Assembly: GCA_021841025.1 (NCBI GenBank)
Contig: JAKBWA010000055.1
Span: forward strand, 53,685-117,684
Length of the DNA stretch: 64,000 bases
From: Bacillota bacterium
GTDB lineage: Bacteria > Bacillota > Sulfobacillia > Sulfobacillales > Sulfobacillaceae
Direction: 5' to 3'
A model generated the notes under the pieces. It ran no database searches. It had not been told where the DNA came from and worked only from the letters and a program-made list of their open reading frames with translations. This document shows positions 37,683 through 46,738 of this stretch, in pieces. Numbering within the stretch: position 1 is the first letter of the stretch; each line of letters begins with the position of its first letter. Position numbers and translations under genes: made by a program.

Positions 37683-38961
37683 CGTGAAAGGGTCATCTCC
37701 TTGAGTCCAAAGTCACGGCATAACCGTGTTTAGTTCCCTTACCCTTTCACACTAAGTGGCGCGTGTTATAAATCTGTAATACCCGTGTTAAAACTTCTGG
37801 TAGATTCCGTGTTCAAAGAAAGCATCAAACACTCTGACTTCCGTACGGAAACCCGTCCCTGCCGGTAGAAAAATTGGCGGGGGTGTATCCGAAACGGTTT
37901 ATGACACCACGTTTGGTCCTCGGACCGGGCTTATCACTATTCGTCGTCCCTTTTCATATGGCGCAGAGGATTGGCCGCTCTGAGCGCACGGTCCAAGGTA
38001 TTTTCCACGACCACGCGGCCCGCTTAGACACCCTTGTGTATGACCCAAGAAAAATGGACAGTTTGGCCCCTACACACTTTTCTCCGGTGGCGAGGGAAAC
38101 GGATCCCGTGACTGGCGGTCCGAGCAGATGCCCTCTTAACTGGACAGCAAAGCAGCCAAGTTTCGCAATTCGTTTCATCGGGTACCCAATCCCTGAGGAT
38201 TTGGGCTTATCCATTTTGGGCAATTGAAGTTGTCGTGCTTGCGGAGTGAGTCCCGGCGATTCCGGGGAATGTAATCTACCCGTTTTGGGGATGGTAAATG
38301 GTCCTTGGCCAATGCGATCTGCTGAGTTTGGATTCGGGTGAAAGGGTTGATCTATACCGCAATCCGCCCCAGAATCCGGGCGCTGCTCAACGTATGGCAA
38401 AAGGTTGGCCCGTCTTGCTGAACTGGTCGTCCATCCGGTATGGCAAGTCTTGTGGAGCCTTTTCCGCTGCTTGGAAAAGGCTCCAACGAAAAAACCCCTT
38501 GTCAACCACTGCCGAAAGGAAGCACAACACAATTGATATCCTGGGGATTTTCTATTCCCTCGTTCACACCTTTCCTGATTAGCTGTTAACTGCGATTGAG
38601 ATTACACCCAAATCCTTGATTCATTGCCTTTCTCTTTTGATGACGTTGCGGTTATGAACGATACGGCGGCGGGCGACTACAGTGATCAGCCAGGCGAGGT
38701 ATTCCAGGGCTCCTCCACCCAATGTGAAGAAGACCGTAAGAATGGTCCTACTTCCCGCAAGTCGCTCACCCAGTACGAACCCTTTCCAAAGGCAACGGAT
38801 GCGAACATAGACACTGTGAAACTCAATGATTTTTCTTGGCGGTGTCATCCCAACCTCGATTGGGACAGCATTGGTGTTCGTTCCTTTCTTCCCCATCTGG
38901 CAGCTTCTCTTATTCAAAATACCCAACGGTTTTTAGTGCTCTATTCTAGGCGATGTACTTT
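37683..38961. other. 1.3-kb gap with degraded sequence and a possible small membrane gene
   Basis: The first part is the upstream region of the sugar importer operon; no LacI-type palindrome is present. Overlapping frames between 37874 and 38582 on both strands lack ribosome binding sites and are not called. At 38621-38926 on the minus strand lies a frame with one clear hydrophobic segment (TILTVFFTLGGGALEYLAWL) and a basic tail, listed separately. Confidence 0.4.
38621..38926 (-). CDS. Possible small membrane protein
   Basis: A 101-codon frame carries one transmembrane segment near residues 60-83 (TILTVFFTLGGGALEYLAWL) followed by a basic tail (ARRRIVHNRNVIKRERQ), a positive-inside arrangement. 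No good ribosome binding site is visible and the start is uncertain. It precedes no partner gene. It could be a fragment of a lost membrane protein. Confidence 0.27.
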   Translation of the reverse strand: MGILNKRSCQMGKKGTNTNAVPIEVGMTPPRKIIEFHSVYVRIRCLWKGFVLGERLAGSRTILTVFFTLGGGALEYLAWLITVVARRRIVHNRNVIKRERQ

Positions 38962-40401
38962 TTAGGGGTGGGATGGGTTGATCGTTTCCTGGCTAGAAGG
39001 CGAGTGAGCGGAATCTTCCAAAATCTGTTCTTGGGACGCTTGCCGCAACGTCAAACCCTTAGGTTCCGGCAGGACGAGCATCGTGAGGACAGCTCCCAAC
39101 AGAGAAATACCTGCCAACAGTCCCATCGTGCCGGGCAGTTTCAACTGCACCAGCAGCAACGGAAACAAAAAGGCCGCGATCGCCGCCCCAAACTTGCCCG
39201 CGGAGGCGGAAATCCCGAAGCCCATGCCGCGCACTGTCACGGGAAACACCTCCGAGGGAAATACGAAAGTGGTACAGTTGGGACCAAACTCGATGAAAAA
39301 GTAACTGACGGCGTACACCAAAAGAAAATCAATTGGGACCGTGGCAATGCCGGGATCAAGCCATAATAGCCCATAGGCGAGTGCCATCACCAGGAAACCC
39401 ATAATTTGAATAAACCGACGACCTAATTTGTCCATGGTGAGTGCAGAGATCCAATACCCCGGCACCGCCGCCGCCAAAAATATCCAAAAGGAGGTCAGCG
39501 TGTGGGAAATCAGGGTACCATGCGGTTGCAATGCCTTCATTACCAATCCGGACGACACACTGTTGCCGTAAAATGCCATATCCAAGAACATCCACGAAAA
39601 GGCCGTGCCAATAAGTGTCAAGAAGACCCGCTTGTCACCGAACAATGCCCGAGGAGAACTGGACAGTTTGGAGACCTTGAGTTCAGGAACAGCCACCGGT
39701 TTTCCGGTTAATTGCTGCACAATCTGGGCCGTTCCCTTGACATCGCCTCGTACTCCGAGGGTGAAATGCGGGGTTTCGGCAATTTTGCGGCGTAGATAGA
39801 TGACAACGGCCGCGGGGATTGCTCCTAAGCCCAGCATAACCCGCCATGCCACCGCATCAGGCATGCCGCTAGCGAGCAGAATAATAGCGACCAATGGCCC
39901 GACCAACAAGCCAAAGCCTTGCATGGCAAAGACCGAGTTGACCAGAAATCCGCGGTTCTTACGGTTAGAGTATTCACTCATGATAATCCCGCTCATTGGG
40001 TAATCGCCGCCGACCCCCATTCCGACAATAAAGCGAAGAATCAGAAGCATCCAGAAGTTGGCGGAAAATGCCGATAAGATGGCACCTAAAGTCAGCAGTG
40101 TGGCTTCCAGACCATAAATGGCTTTCCGGCCCAAGCGGTCCATTAAGCGTCCAAAAATCAAGGCTCCCAGCACCGCGGCAAACAGTGCAGAACTGTTGAG
40201 CAACATCAGATCTAAGGTGCTCAGGTGCCATAATGGGGTCAAAAGTGTGGTCACCACTCCGATAATGAACAAATCATAGGCATCCGTGAAAAAACCCATA
40301 CCGGCCGTAAGCCAGGTGCGAAAGTGAAATTTTTGCAGCCCCGTATCCTCCAGCGGTTTCAAGAGGCGATCACGGGTATTTCCTGATGAGTCCCGGTCCA
40401 T
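38962..40401 (-). CDS. MFS symporter, phosphate (PHS)/sugar-porter type
   Basis: The 479-aa protein has twelve hydrophobic segments. The first half has GFFTDAYDLFIIGVV and GRLMDRLGRKAIYGLE, with RFIVGMGVGGDYPMSGIIMS. The second half has FFIEFGPNCTTFVFPSEVFP followed by VRGMGFGISASAGKFGAAIA. These blocks are hallmarks of the phosphate:H+ symporter (PHS) branch, though related branches carry aromatic acids or sugars. GAGGAGG precedes the ATG by 11 bases. It stands alone. A decayed MFS relative lies 1.3 kb upstream on the same strand. Confidence 0.87.
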   Translation of the reverse strand: MDRDSSGNTRDRLLKPLEDTGLQKFHFRTWLTAGMGFFTDAYDLFIIGVVTTLLTPLWHLSTLDLMLLNSSALFAAVLGALIFGRLMDRLGRKAIYGLEATLLTLGAILSAFSANFWMLLILRFIVGMGVGGDYPMSGIIMSEYSNRKNRGFLVNSVFAMQGFGLLVGPLVAIILLASGMPDAVAWRVMLGLGAIPAAVVIYLRRKIAETPHFTLGVRGDVKGTAQIVQQLTGKPVAVPELKVSKLSSSPRALFGDKRVFLTLIGTAFSWMFLDMAFYGNSVSSGLVMKALQPHGTLISHTLTSFWIFLAAAVPGYWISALTMDKLGRRFIQIMGFLVMALAYGLLWLDPGIATVPIDFLLVYAVSYFFIEFGPNCTTFVFPSEVFPVTVRGMGFGISASAGKFGAAIAAFLFPLLLVQLKLPGTMGLLAGISLLGAVLTMLVLPEPKGLTLRQASQEQILEDSAHSPSSQETINPSHP

Positions 40402-41122
40402 AATTCACAAAACCTCCTCAAGTAAACTTACGGTATTTTTGTGTCGGTATCCCCATCGCGTATCGCCGGTCCTCTTGGTGTTGTCAGCAAGAAACAGTCC
40501 CTATTTTCCACAACGAGTAGATGGTGCGACGAGTCCAGAATCAGCATAGCGGGAGCATGTTAAGACGTGGCGATAACTGCATTATGGATATGTTAAGTCC
40601 TCATGAATTTCTCATGAATTTGATTGAGGACTAAGACACGGTCCCAGGTCATATGGTACGGAATCGAAATCTCTTGACATGCCATGCCTTGAAGGGATTG
40701 GTCTCTGTGGGGGAATGTCTCGGGTGGATGTGGGGTATCAGAAGTGATGGAACGAAAAACCTCGATGAGCGATCCAGTTTATGGATGGCGTCAGATGTTC
40801 CGCAATTTTTCCAAACTGTCGTGCCCTCGCTCACTCTGTCTAGCCTTCCCGCGAAGAAGGACCACTCATGTCCCAGATGTATTGCAGAAGAAACACCGTG
40901 CGTAACACAGACCCCGTTCATTTTGAAATATGGCAATATCTTAAATACGTTTTGACAAAGATTATTTTCTTTCTTAATCTCCTTTTTCGAGGGGTTGGGC
41001 AAAAACACCCAATACCGACTGCAGGTTTAGAATCGACGGGAACGATACTACCATGTGATTGGACTTATTATCCAGCCTATTGCCTGTTTTGGCGCGTATA
41101 TCGGCTGAAGACCAAAATGACC
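40402..41122. other. Upstream region of MFS symporter, no convincing gene
   Basis: Overlapping frames on both strands at 40649-41008 have no ribosome binding sites and irregular composition. A direct repeat CTCATGAATTT/CTCATGAATTTGATT sits near 40602-40625. Otherwise nothing is recognised before the MITE-like element. Confidence 0.4.
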
Positions 41123-41274
41123 GGGGCTGTCTCAAAAGGCTTTAGTCCTAAAATTTTCTCCCACTTGACCCCTAAAAATGAGGAGGAAAGTGACCTACTT
41201 TCTCCACTACGTAGGGTAAAAGGGGCACATTTTAGGGACGGCATCACGGCCGACATACCTTTTGAGACAGCCCC
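41123..41274. mobile_element. 152-bp MITE-like element with 17-bp perfect terminal inverted repeats
   Basis: GGGGCTGTCTCAAAAGG at 41123-41139 is matched exactly by its reverse complement at 41258-41274. Inner segments (GTCCTAAAAT near 41145 and ATTTTAGGGAC near 41229) also pair, so the whole element can fold on itself. It has no room for a transposase, which fits a non-autonomous miniature element moved by a parent IS. The terminal sequence resembles ends of IS1182/IS5-type elements, but I cannot assign the parent. Flanks ATGAC and GTCAT are inverted rather than direct, so no clear target duplication is seen. Confidence 0.8.
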
Positions 41275-41731
41275 GTCATGGGTTCCTGTGGGACACTTTG
41301 AAAACTCTGATTAGAAAGCACTTAGGGGCTCGATGATGTCAGGGTCGATTGGGATACGCCGTAATCTGAATGTGCATTCGCCCTCACCGCCATTCTATCA
41401 GCTTGTCTGTTCGGGCAGGCTGATGTTTTTTTGGGGCAGGCATTCTTTTCCCTTGTGGCGGCTTCAGGGAAAAAGACATATTGGAGTTCCTAAGGGGAAG
41501 GGATCCTGGGGTATCAGTAGATAGAATGATGACACCGATATGCAAAATCGTTAACAGTGATTCCGGACAGTGATTCACAGGCATTCCGGTAATTGCGTTA
41601 ACACGGTGTCCGGAAAGTCGCGAACAAGGGAAGCGAGATTCGCAGGATCACTTGGTCCTAGTACACAGGTCAATATGCTGATCGAAAGCTTGATGGGCCG
41701 AGGCAAAAGCTTAAGGTTACTCAATTTGCCA
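41275..41731. other. Gap with a lone terminator and IS21-like end motifs
   Basis: The stretch contains the terminator at 41397-41432. From about 41540 to 41640 it has a repeated CAGTGATTC (twice within 25 bp) and several TTCCGG/CCGGA words, resembling the repeated ends of IS21-family elements. No open frame with a ribosome binding site is present. Confidence 0.4.
41397..41432 (+). terminator. Strong Rho-independent terminator with no gene before it
   Basis: ATCAGCTTGTCT pairs with GGGCAGGCTGAT (12 pairs, four of them G-T) around GTTC at 41397-41424, followed by G and seven T. This is a textbook plus-strand terminator. No plus-strand protein gene precedes it between here and the MITE-like element. 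Confidence 0.75.
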
Positions 41732-41739
41732 TTAGGTCT

Positions 41740-42127
41740 CAGTCAGGAGAGGATGCTCCATAATCGTTCTGGGTAGAGCTATCTCTTCACGATCCGTATC
41801 TTCCAATGATTTGCGGCGAGTTTCCGGAATCCATATCATCGTGACCAACGATACCAAAACGGCCACACCGGTAAAAACATGATGGCACCCGACTCGCCCC
41901 ATCGGTGAAAGAGCGTGGGAAAGGCAAAGACACTCAAGGATGCTCCCAAGCGTCCGGCAGAGACCGTAAAGCCTTGAACCAAACTTCGGATCTTCGTCGG
42001 CGCCCATTCCACCCCAAGAACTCCGGACGCCGAAATAGATCCCGGTCCCGCCTGGCGACATCAAATTCTGCCCGCCATACAGCACAAGGCTAACGGCCGG
42101 TACAACTGCTGTGCCTCCCTGATGCAC
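41740..42127 (-). pseudogene. Frameshifted remnant of an MFS sugar-type transporter
   Basis: Two frames on the minus strand combine into the C-terminal third of an MFS transporter: LGVEWAPTKIRSLVQGFTVS, then SAGRLGASLSVFAFPTLFHR in one frame, and GVAVLVSLVTMIWIPETRRK followed by SLEDT in another. The phrase 'ETRRKSLED' after the last helix is the usual MFS sugar-porter ending. At least one frameshift (near the IMF/GVAV junction) separates them, and the first two-thirds of the gene is missing or unrecognisable. It lies downstream of the metallophosphoesterase gene on the same strand. Confidence 0.75.
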
Positions 42128-42314
42128 ACTAAAACCTTAAGAGATCGCAATACTCATTTCGGTAACCCGAATTTGTCTCTGGGATTATCCAAGAAAATCA
42201 ATAAGTTAAGCCGCTTCAATCCCTGGCTCTTTCCCATAGGCCAGGGCAACCAGAGCCACCAGATAAGATGCCCTGTGAGGCTTTTTGCTGACTTTGTCCT
42301 TTCTGTCTTCCCCC

Positions 42315-43202
42315 CTATCTGTCTTGATGGGCGGCAGAAGGTATCTGGATGTGAGAAGTCAGAGATTGGATGCCAAAGCGCGACCCTTCTTGAGACATAT
42401 CCAAGTGTTCAACCAAAGATGGCTCGACAGCGGTAGCATTCCAGAACGTTAAAGGCCCATTACCCAGGACCGAATAATACAGGAGCTGTTCTTCCGTCAC
42501 CTGGTACACCCAAAATTGGCTGGTCCCGAGCCCCAGGGCTCCCGCACTGAACTGCCAGGTCCGGTTAAAGAGATGCCGGCGCGAGGCGACATGCACATGA
42601 CCGCATCCATAGAGCTGCACTCGCGGAAAACGATAGAATAGCCGATAAAGATCATCAAGAGTCTCTCCCAGATACTCATGACTGTCAAACGTGGCCAGAG
42701 GCCCCTCATGACTGACCCGAATTAAGGGATAGTGGCCAAAAGCCAAAACGGGAGTCGTTTCTTCGGTGAGATAGGATTCAAGCAGAACCAAGGTATGATC
42801 CGGATCGTGCTGGCGGACGGAAAACGCCAAAATCGTGATGCCCTGATGATTCCAGCGCACTACCGGAGGTTGGCGAAAGACTTGAAAAAAGTGGGTCTGG
42901 GACCAAGGTACATTTTCGTATGCTTCACTCACAGGAAAGTGCTGTCCTCTGAATGAATTAGCACCCAAATCATGGTTTCCGGCTACGACCAAATACTCGA
43001 GCTCCATTTGATCCAGGGCCCAACGGACTTGCTGCAAACCTTTTTCGTTGTGGCTGCCAGTTGATGTCAAATCTCCACTCACAATTACCAAATCAGGATG
43101 CATTAGACGCAGAGCCTGACAGAAATTCTCCCATTCCCTTACGTTTTCAGCAAAAATCACATCCCAGTGCAAATCCGAAAGATGGACAATCGTAAGCGCC
43201 AT
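42315..43202 (-). CDS. Metallophosphoesterase
   Basis: The 295-aa protein carries the calcineurin-like metal-binding motifs in order: SDLHWD (residue 8 on), VSGDLTSTG, VAGNHDLG, FGHYPL and GCGHVH. It would hydrolyse a phosphate ester or cyclic nucleotide with two metal ions; the cAMP phosphodiesterase CpdA group has the same order, but the substrate is not known. ATG at 43202 has GAGGAGG eight bases upstream; two earlier in-frame ATGs do not fit. No signal peptide, so it is cytoplasmic. Confidence 0.9.
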   Translation of the reverse strand: MALTIVHLSDLHWDVIFAENVREWENFCQALRLMHPDLVIVSGDLTSTGSHNEKGLQQVRWALDQMELEYLVVAGNHDLGANSFRGQHFPVSEAYENVPWSQTHFFQVFRQPPVVRWNHQGITILAFSVRQHDPDHTLVLLESYLTEETTPVLAFGHYPLIRVSHEGPLATFDSHEYLGETLDDLYRLFYRFPRVQLYGCGHVHVASRRHLFNRTWQFSAGALGLGTSQFWVYQVTEEQLLYYSVLGNGPLTFWNATAVEPSLVEHLDMSQEGSRFGIQSLTSHIQIPSAAHQDR

Positions 43203-43886
43203 GATCATTGCCTCCTCTGACGACGTCATAACCCGTCCCTATAGAGCATCCTTACTCCCCGAATATAAGGGGAAACTATTGTCTTTGTGCGATCCAGTCG
43301 TTAAGGTTTGGCAAATATTTCGTGACTTACCTCATGCCACAATCTTCCGGTCTTCCCATTATTTTCGGTGAATACCCGGCACAAGTTGCACAAGACTCTG
43401 GAGCCGAGGCTCTTAACAAGGATAAAAATCCGCCGCCACAACCCACCAGTTCTCTGCTGGTTGTCGGGCCATTTTTATGAGGTAAGGTTCAGGGGAATGA
43501 ACTTCGATCGAATTTTGCTGGATGCGGATCGATACGGCAGGGTAATCGATGGATTTCTTTGTCAACGACTCCGCCCTCAAGTTATCTTGAAAAGCAAAAT
43601 GCCTTCTACACTGTAAACAACGTCGCCGAATGGGACGAAACACGCCGTTGGAGAATCATTATCGTCAGGGATTCTCTAACGAAGAACCCCTATCCGTTAA
43701 AGGCCCAAAGTCCCGAATGTTTGACCACCCTTTCCGGAAGTCCTGAATTTTTCGTGTTGTACGTCGCAGATCCTTCTACGATGTCACAAAGGCTTATTCC
43801 TTCAGGGTTTTTAATATCTGACTGGAGATAACTTCAGGACGGAGCTTAGATCCGGACTCCACCTCAATTCCAAGAACCTTTGCACA
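43203..43886. other. Gap with one possible small gene
   Basis: Besides the candidate at 43413-43643, nothing is recognised. A short inverted repeat (CCACCAGTTCTCTGCTGG near 43443) is too weak for a call. Confidence 0.4.
43413..43643 (-). CDS. Possible small cysteine-motif protein
   Basis: A 76-codon frame starting at GTG 43643 reads MFRPIRRRCLQCRRHFAFQD and continues with a mixed soluble sequence ending in NWWVVAADFYPC. The CLQC motif among basic residues looks like half a zinc finger. A stop lies just upstream, so the frame cannot be extended. No ribosome binding site is seen. It may be a real small gene or a fragment. Confidence 0.32.
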   Translation of the reverse strand: MFRPIRRRCLQCRRHFAFQDNLRAESLTKKSIDYPAVSIRIQQNSIEVHSPEPYLIKMARQPAENWWVVAADFYPC

Positions 43887-44164
43887 AAGAGATTGCGCGG
43901 TTGTCTTAACACGAGGCTGGCGCTGTGGATTTAGACATCACTCGCCCGCATCCCTTGTTGCAATCCGCAGCCTTTATGCCTGGTCAAAATGGACCCAAGG
44001 AATGCCTCAGCGAATTTTCCGTTGCCACAGGACATGAAGCCGCCTGTGTTCTCCTCTCTCCCTCGCCAGAAAAAAAGGGAATGGATTGACCAAAATCCTG
44101 CCATTGTCCAGGTTAATGCTTGGTGGCTCGGCGTGTAGAATGGTTGATCCAACTCACTATGTCG
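43887..44164 (+). pseudogene. Decayed duplicate of the 3' end of the DppF-type gene and its downstream sequence
   Basis: This stretch aligns base by base, with scattered changes and small indels, to 32050-32345: GAGATTGCGCGGTTG against GAAATTGCGCGATTG, GGATTTAGACATCACTCGC against GGATTTAGGCATCACTCGC, AATGCCTCAGCGAATT against AATGCCTCAGCTAATT, GTTCTCCTCTCTCC against TTTCTCCTCTCTCC, and TTAATGCTTGGTGGCTC against TTGATGCTTGGAGGCTC. The reading frame is broken early (stop after EIARLS). The rest of the transporter operon is absent. The match continues past the gene end into the 3' end of the hydrolase gene at 44113, whose stop codon lies inside the duplicated stretch. Confidence 0.85.
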
Positions 44165-45078
44165 GCGACAACACGCGGATCAACGTGATCTGCCTGAGCA
44201 TAATCCCGAGGGGTAGCCATTTTCTTTGGTGATGGCATAAACAAATGATGAAGCCCTGGATAGCTTAGGCATGTCCACTGGGGACAATTCCGAGACTGTT
44301 TTTGCCAGAGATGGAAGTCTTCATCCATTCTCACCTGATAGTCGCTTTCTCCCTGCAATATCAAGGCTGACATGGCCATGTCACACAATACCCTGGGGGG
44401 ACGGTAGTCTTGCAGATCGACCCAGTAACTGGCAGGCACATCAAAAGGAGTCACATCTGCATGAGGGTCTTGTTTGAGCGATCGGATCAGTTCAATTTGA
44501 GCCGCCATCGACTGCAACACTTCACGGATATCATCCGTTGCTTCTTCCAAAGTTTCGAGATAGGCAATTTGCGATGCCATGACCTCGTCCAGAGGCCGCG
44601 CATTGGCAGCTAATAGTATCACCCCAGCCAAAGCGGCTGCTTGGGGATACATCTGGACAATCCGGGGCAAAGCAAATCCTCCCAGACTGTGGCCTAGAGC
44701 AAAGATTTTGCCGCTATCCACAGTATCGAGATTTTCAACAAATTCGATAGCGGATACCGCGTCATCAGTGGTTTCATCCTTTATCGTAAAAGAGGAAAGA
44801 TTTTTCAGTGCATCCGGATAGATTCGCGTGCGCTTTTCGTAACGCAAGACCGCAATCTGATGAGAGGCCAGTCCCCAGGCTAGATCACGGAACGGTTGAT
44901 TGGGACCAATGGTTTCATTGCGATCTTGTGGGCCGGAGCCGTGCACCAGAATGACACAAGGGCAAGGCTCTGAAGTCAGCGGCCGAGTAAATGTTCCCGG
45001 CAAAACCCATGGCTTTTGGCCAATTTCCACCCCCGATTCCGTAAATGCGTCCTGATTAATATATGGCGGCATCCCCAT
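44113..45078 (-). CDS. Alpha/beta hydrolase (DUF3887-associated hydrolase type)
   Basis: The 321-aa protein has the start LPGTFTRPLTSEPCPCVILV, HGSGPQDRNETIGPNQPFRD with the oxyanion HGSG, LAWGLASHQIAVLRYEKRTR, GHSLGGFALP with the nucleophile Ser, ILQGESDYQV with the Asp, and YPGLHHLFM with the His. This is the layout of bacterial secreted/cytosolic hydrolases often fused to DUF3887, here without that domain or a signal peptide. Substrate unknown, probably an ester or peptide-like bond. Its last eight residues (STRRATKH) lie in sequence shared with the duplicated dppF tail region. Confidence 0.88.
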   Translation of the reverse strand: MGMPPYINQDAFTESGVEIGQKPWVLPGTFTRPLTSEPCPCVILVHGSGPQDRNETIGPNQPFRDLAWGLASHQIAVLRYEKRTRIYPDALKNLSSFTIKDETTDDAVSAIEFVENLDTVDSGKIFALGHSLGGFALPRIVQMYPQAAALAGVILLAANARPLDEVMASQIAYLETLEEATDDIREVLQSMAAQIELIRSLKQDPHADVTPFDVPASYWVDLQDYRPPRVLCDMAMSALILQGESDYQVRMDEDFHLWQKQSRNCPQWTCLSYPGLHHLFMPSPKKMATPRDYAQADHVDPRVVADIVSWINHSTRRATKH

Positions 45079-45831
45079 AGCTAATCGTTTTCTCCCTCGT
45101 ATCCCTGGTTTTAACCTTTATTATACCGGATGCCATTCTCTGCGCTTTGATCTAACTGAAAAATTTAAAATATAGTCCATGTTCTTGAAGGGGATAAGCT
45201 TGGTTTCCTCCAAAATCCACAATTCTTTCTCGCCCTATTGCAAAGGCATCCTAAAGAATTTTGTCTTTGGTTGTATAGCGAAGAGAAAGGGGCCAAGCCT
45301 AACTCAAACAATTGCTGAGTAATGACCAAGGCGAGTGGGCCGGCCAGATGATCAACCCGTTGTGTTCAATCACTGCCAGGGGACTAACGATCCGGATTTT
45401 CTCACGATAGGCTCCAAAATTCCGAAGTCCAAGCGAACAACCGTGGTCCCGTACTCCGAACACCTTAGTGCTTTGTTTGAGGCATCTCCCCAAGAGTCGC
45501 TTTCCCAAGTCAACAAGAACGTTATAGGCATCGTCCCGCCAGATAGCACCAGGAGTGCTTGGTAATAGCGTCAATTCGTGCGCTTGCCAGCATGGAACGA
45601 GGATCTAAGCCAGGCATGCTAAACCGAGATTTTGCCACTCAGATGGATGTGGCTTTATACTAGATTCGTGGATTGAACTAGCCTCCTGGGGTGTTAGTTC
45701 ATGAGGCGACGCTTTGCTTGCCTCATAACCATGGCCCTTTCACGCCTATCACTGATACATAACAGGCCTGTGATAGAAAAAAAGACCGGCATCAGAGTCC
45801 TCGCCAACATTTAGCGAAGGAGAGAAGAAAA
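45079..45831. other. 750-bp gap, no convincing gene
   Basis: Opposed frames of about 80 codons at 45299-45574 (minus) and 45335-45565 (plus) overlap almost fully. The plus frame (RPDDQPVVFNHCQGTNDPDF) looks the more protein-like, but neither has a good ribosome binding site. They may be a remnant. Nothing else was recognised. Confidence 0.4.
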
Positions 45832-46227
45832 ATGGCGGCACTGTACCGTGCAATAGTCCCGGTAGACAATATAGACATTGCGGTTAGATTTTATTCGAAA
45901 GTTCTCGAAACACCAGGCCAACGTGTATCCAAAGGACGTCACTACTTCGACTGTGGTGGCACGATTCTTGCCTGTTACGACCCCGTGAGAGATGGCGATC
46001 CTCTAACCAACCGCTGGTCCTTTCACACAAATCAGTACCTTTATTTTGCTGTGAACGACCTAAATCAAACCCTCACCGCCGTTGAACACGCCGGGGGCCG
46101 TGTGACGGCAGGCATCCAATCCATGCCATGGGGAGAAACTATTCTCTATGCTCAAGATCCTTTCGGTACTCCGATTGCGTTTGTCGACTCGTCAACCGTC
46201 TTTATGGGGGGAACTTTCTTCGATTAA
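45832..46227 (+). CDS. VOC-family protein (glyoxalase/bleomycin resistance fold)
   Basis: The 131-aa protein has one VOC unit: a first beta-alpha-beta segment (YRAIVPVDNIDIAVRFYSKV), a central RHYFDCGGTILACYDPV, a second module (NQYLYFAVNDLNQTLTAVEH) and the closing PWGETILYAQDPFGTPIAFV, whose ILYAQDPFGTPIAFV is the usual VOC end. VOC proteins bind a divalent metal and act as lyases, dioxygenases or drug-binding proteins; the function here is unknown. GAAGGAGAG precedes the ATG. Single gene. Confidence 0.9.
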   Translation: MAALYRAIVPVDNIDIAVRFYSKVLETPGQRVSKGRHYFDCGGTILACYDPVRDGDPLTNRWSFHTNQYLYFAVNDLNQTLTAVEHAGGRVTAGIQSMPWGETILYAQDPFGTPIAFVDSSTVFMGGTFFD

Positions 46228-46738
46228 GTTTCCCCTTGCACTGATCGAGAAAACAGTTGAACTCGTTGTTTGCTGAGAAAGAGTTTTTCAAAAAAAGGAG
46301 ATGATTACAGGCATGGAGAATTTCTATTAAAGATCCATGCATGGGCGTCTGTCGTAGCCGCATGGCACCCGGTATTTGTCGATTGAGCCTGATATTTGTA
46401 GATCCCCTGTTTCTTTAGTTGACACTTATCGCTGTTCCACAGTAAGAGTCTGTCTCTTCTTTATTGATTACCGGTGAGAATTGGATCCCGCCTTAGAGTC
46501 TTGGAGCTCCGGGGGTATTTAGAAATACAAAGAAATTCCGCGAATCAACGCGTAGGAAGTTGCCCCTTTTCCCTCCGGCAGTTTGCGGACAATGCGCTCC
46601 GATTGCAATGCCAGGAGGCATCACTTTAGGATAAACGGGAGAGCGCAAAGGTTGGCATTTTGTCACACTGTGACTCTCAGACAAGAAGGGTACTCATCGC
46701 CAAATTTAGACCCAGTAAATATGAGGAGGTAATGCCCC
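46228..46738. other. 500-bp gap, nothing firm
   Basis: No gene with more than a few codons. An AAAGGAG site at about 46296 is followed by ATG at 46314 and a stop five codons later, perhaps a degraded start. No terminator with a T tract was found. Confidence 0.4.

Noticed and set aside
37954..38532. 192-codon minus-strand frame between importer and MFS symporter
   Set aside because: Low-quality composition, no start signal and no recognisable domain; it may overlap decayed DNA.
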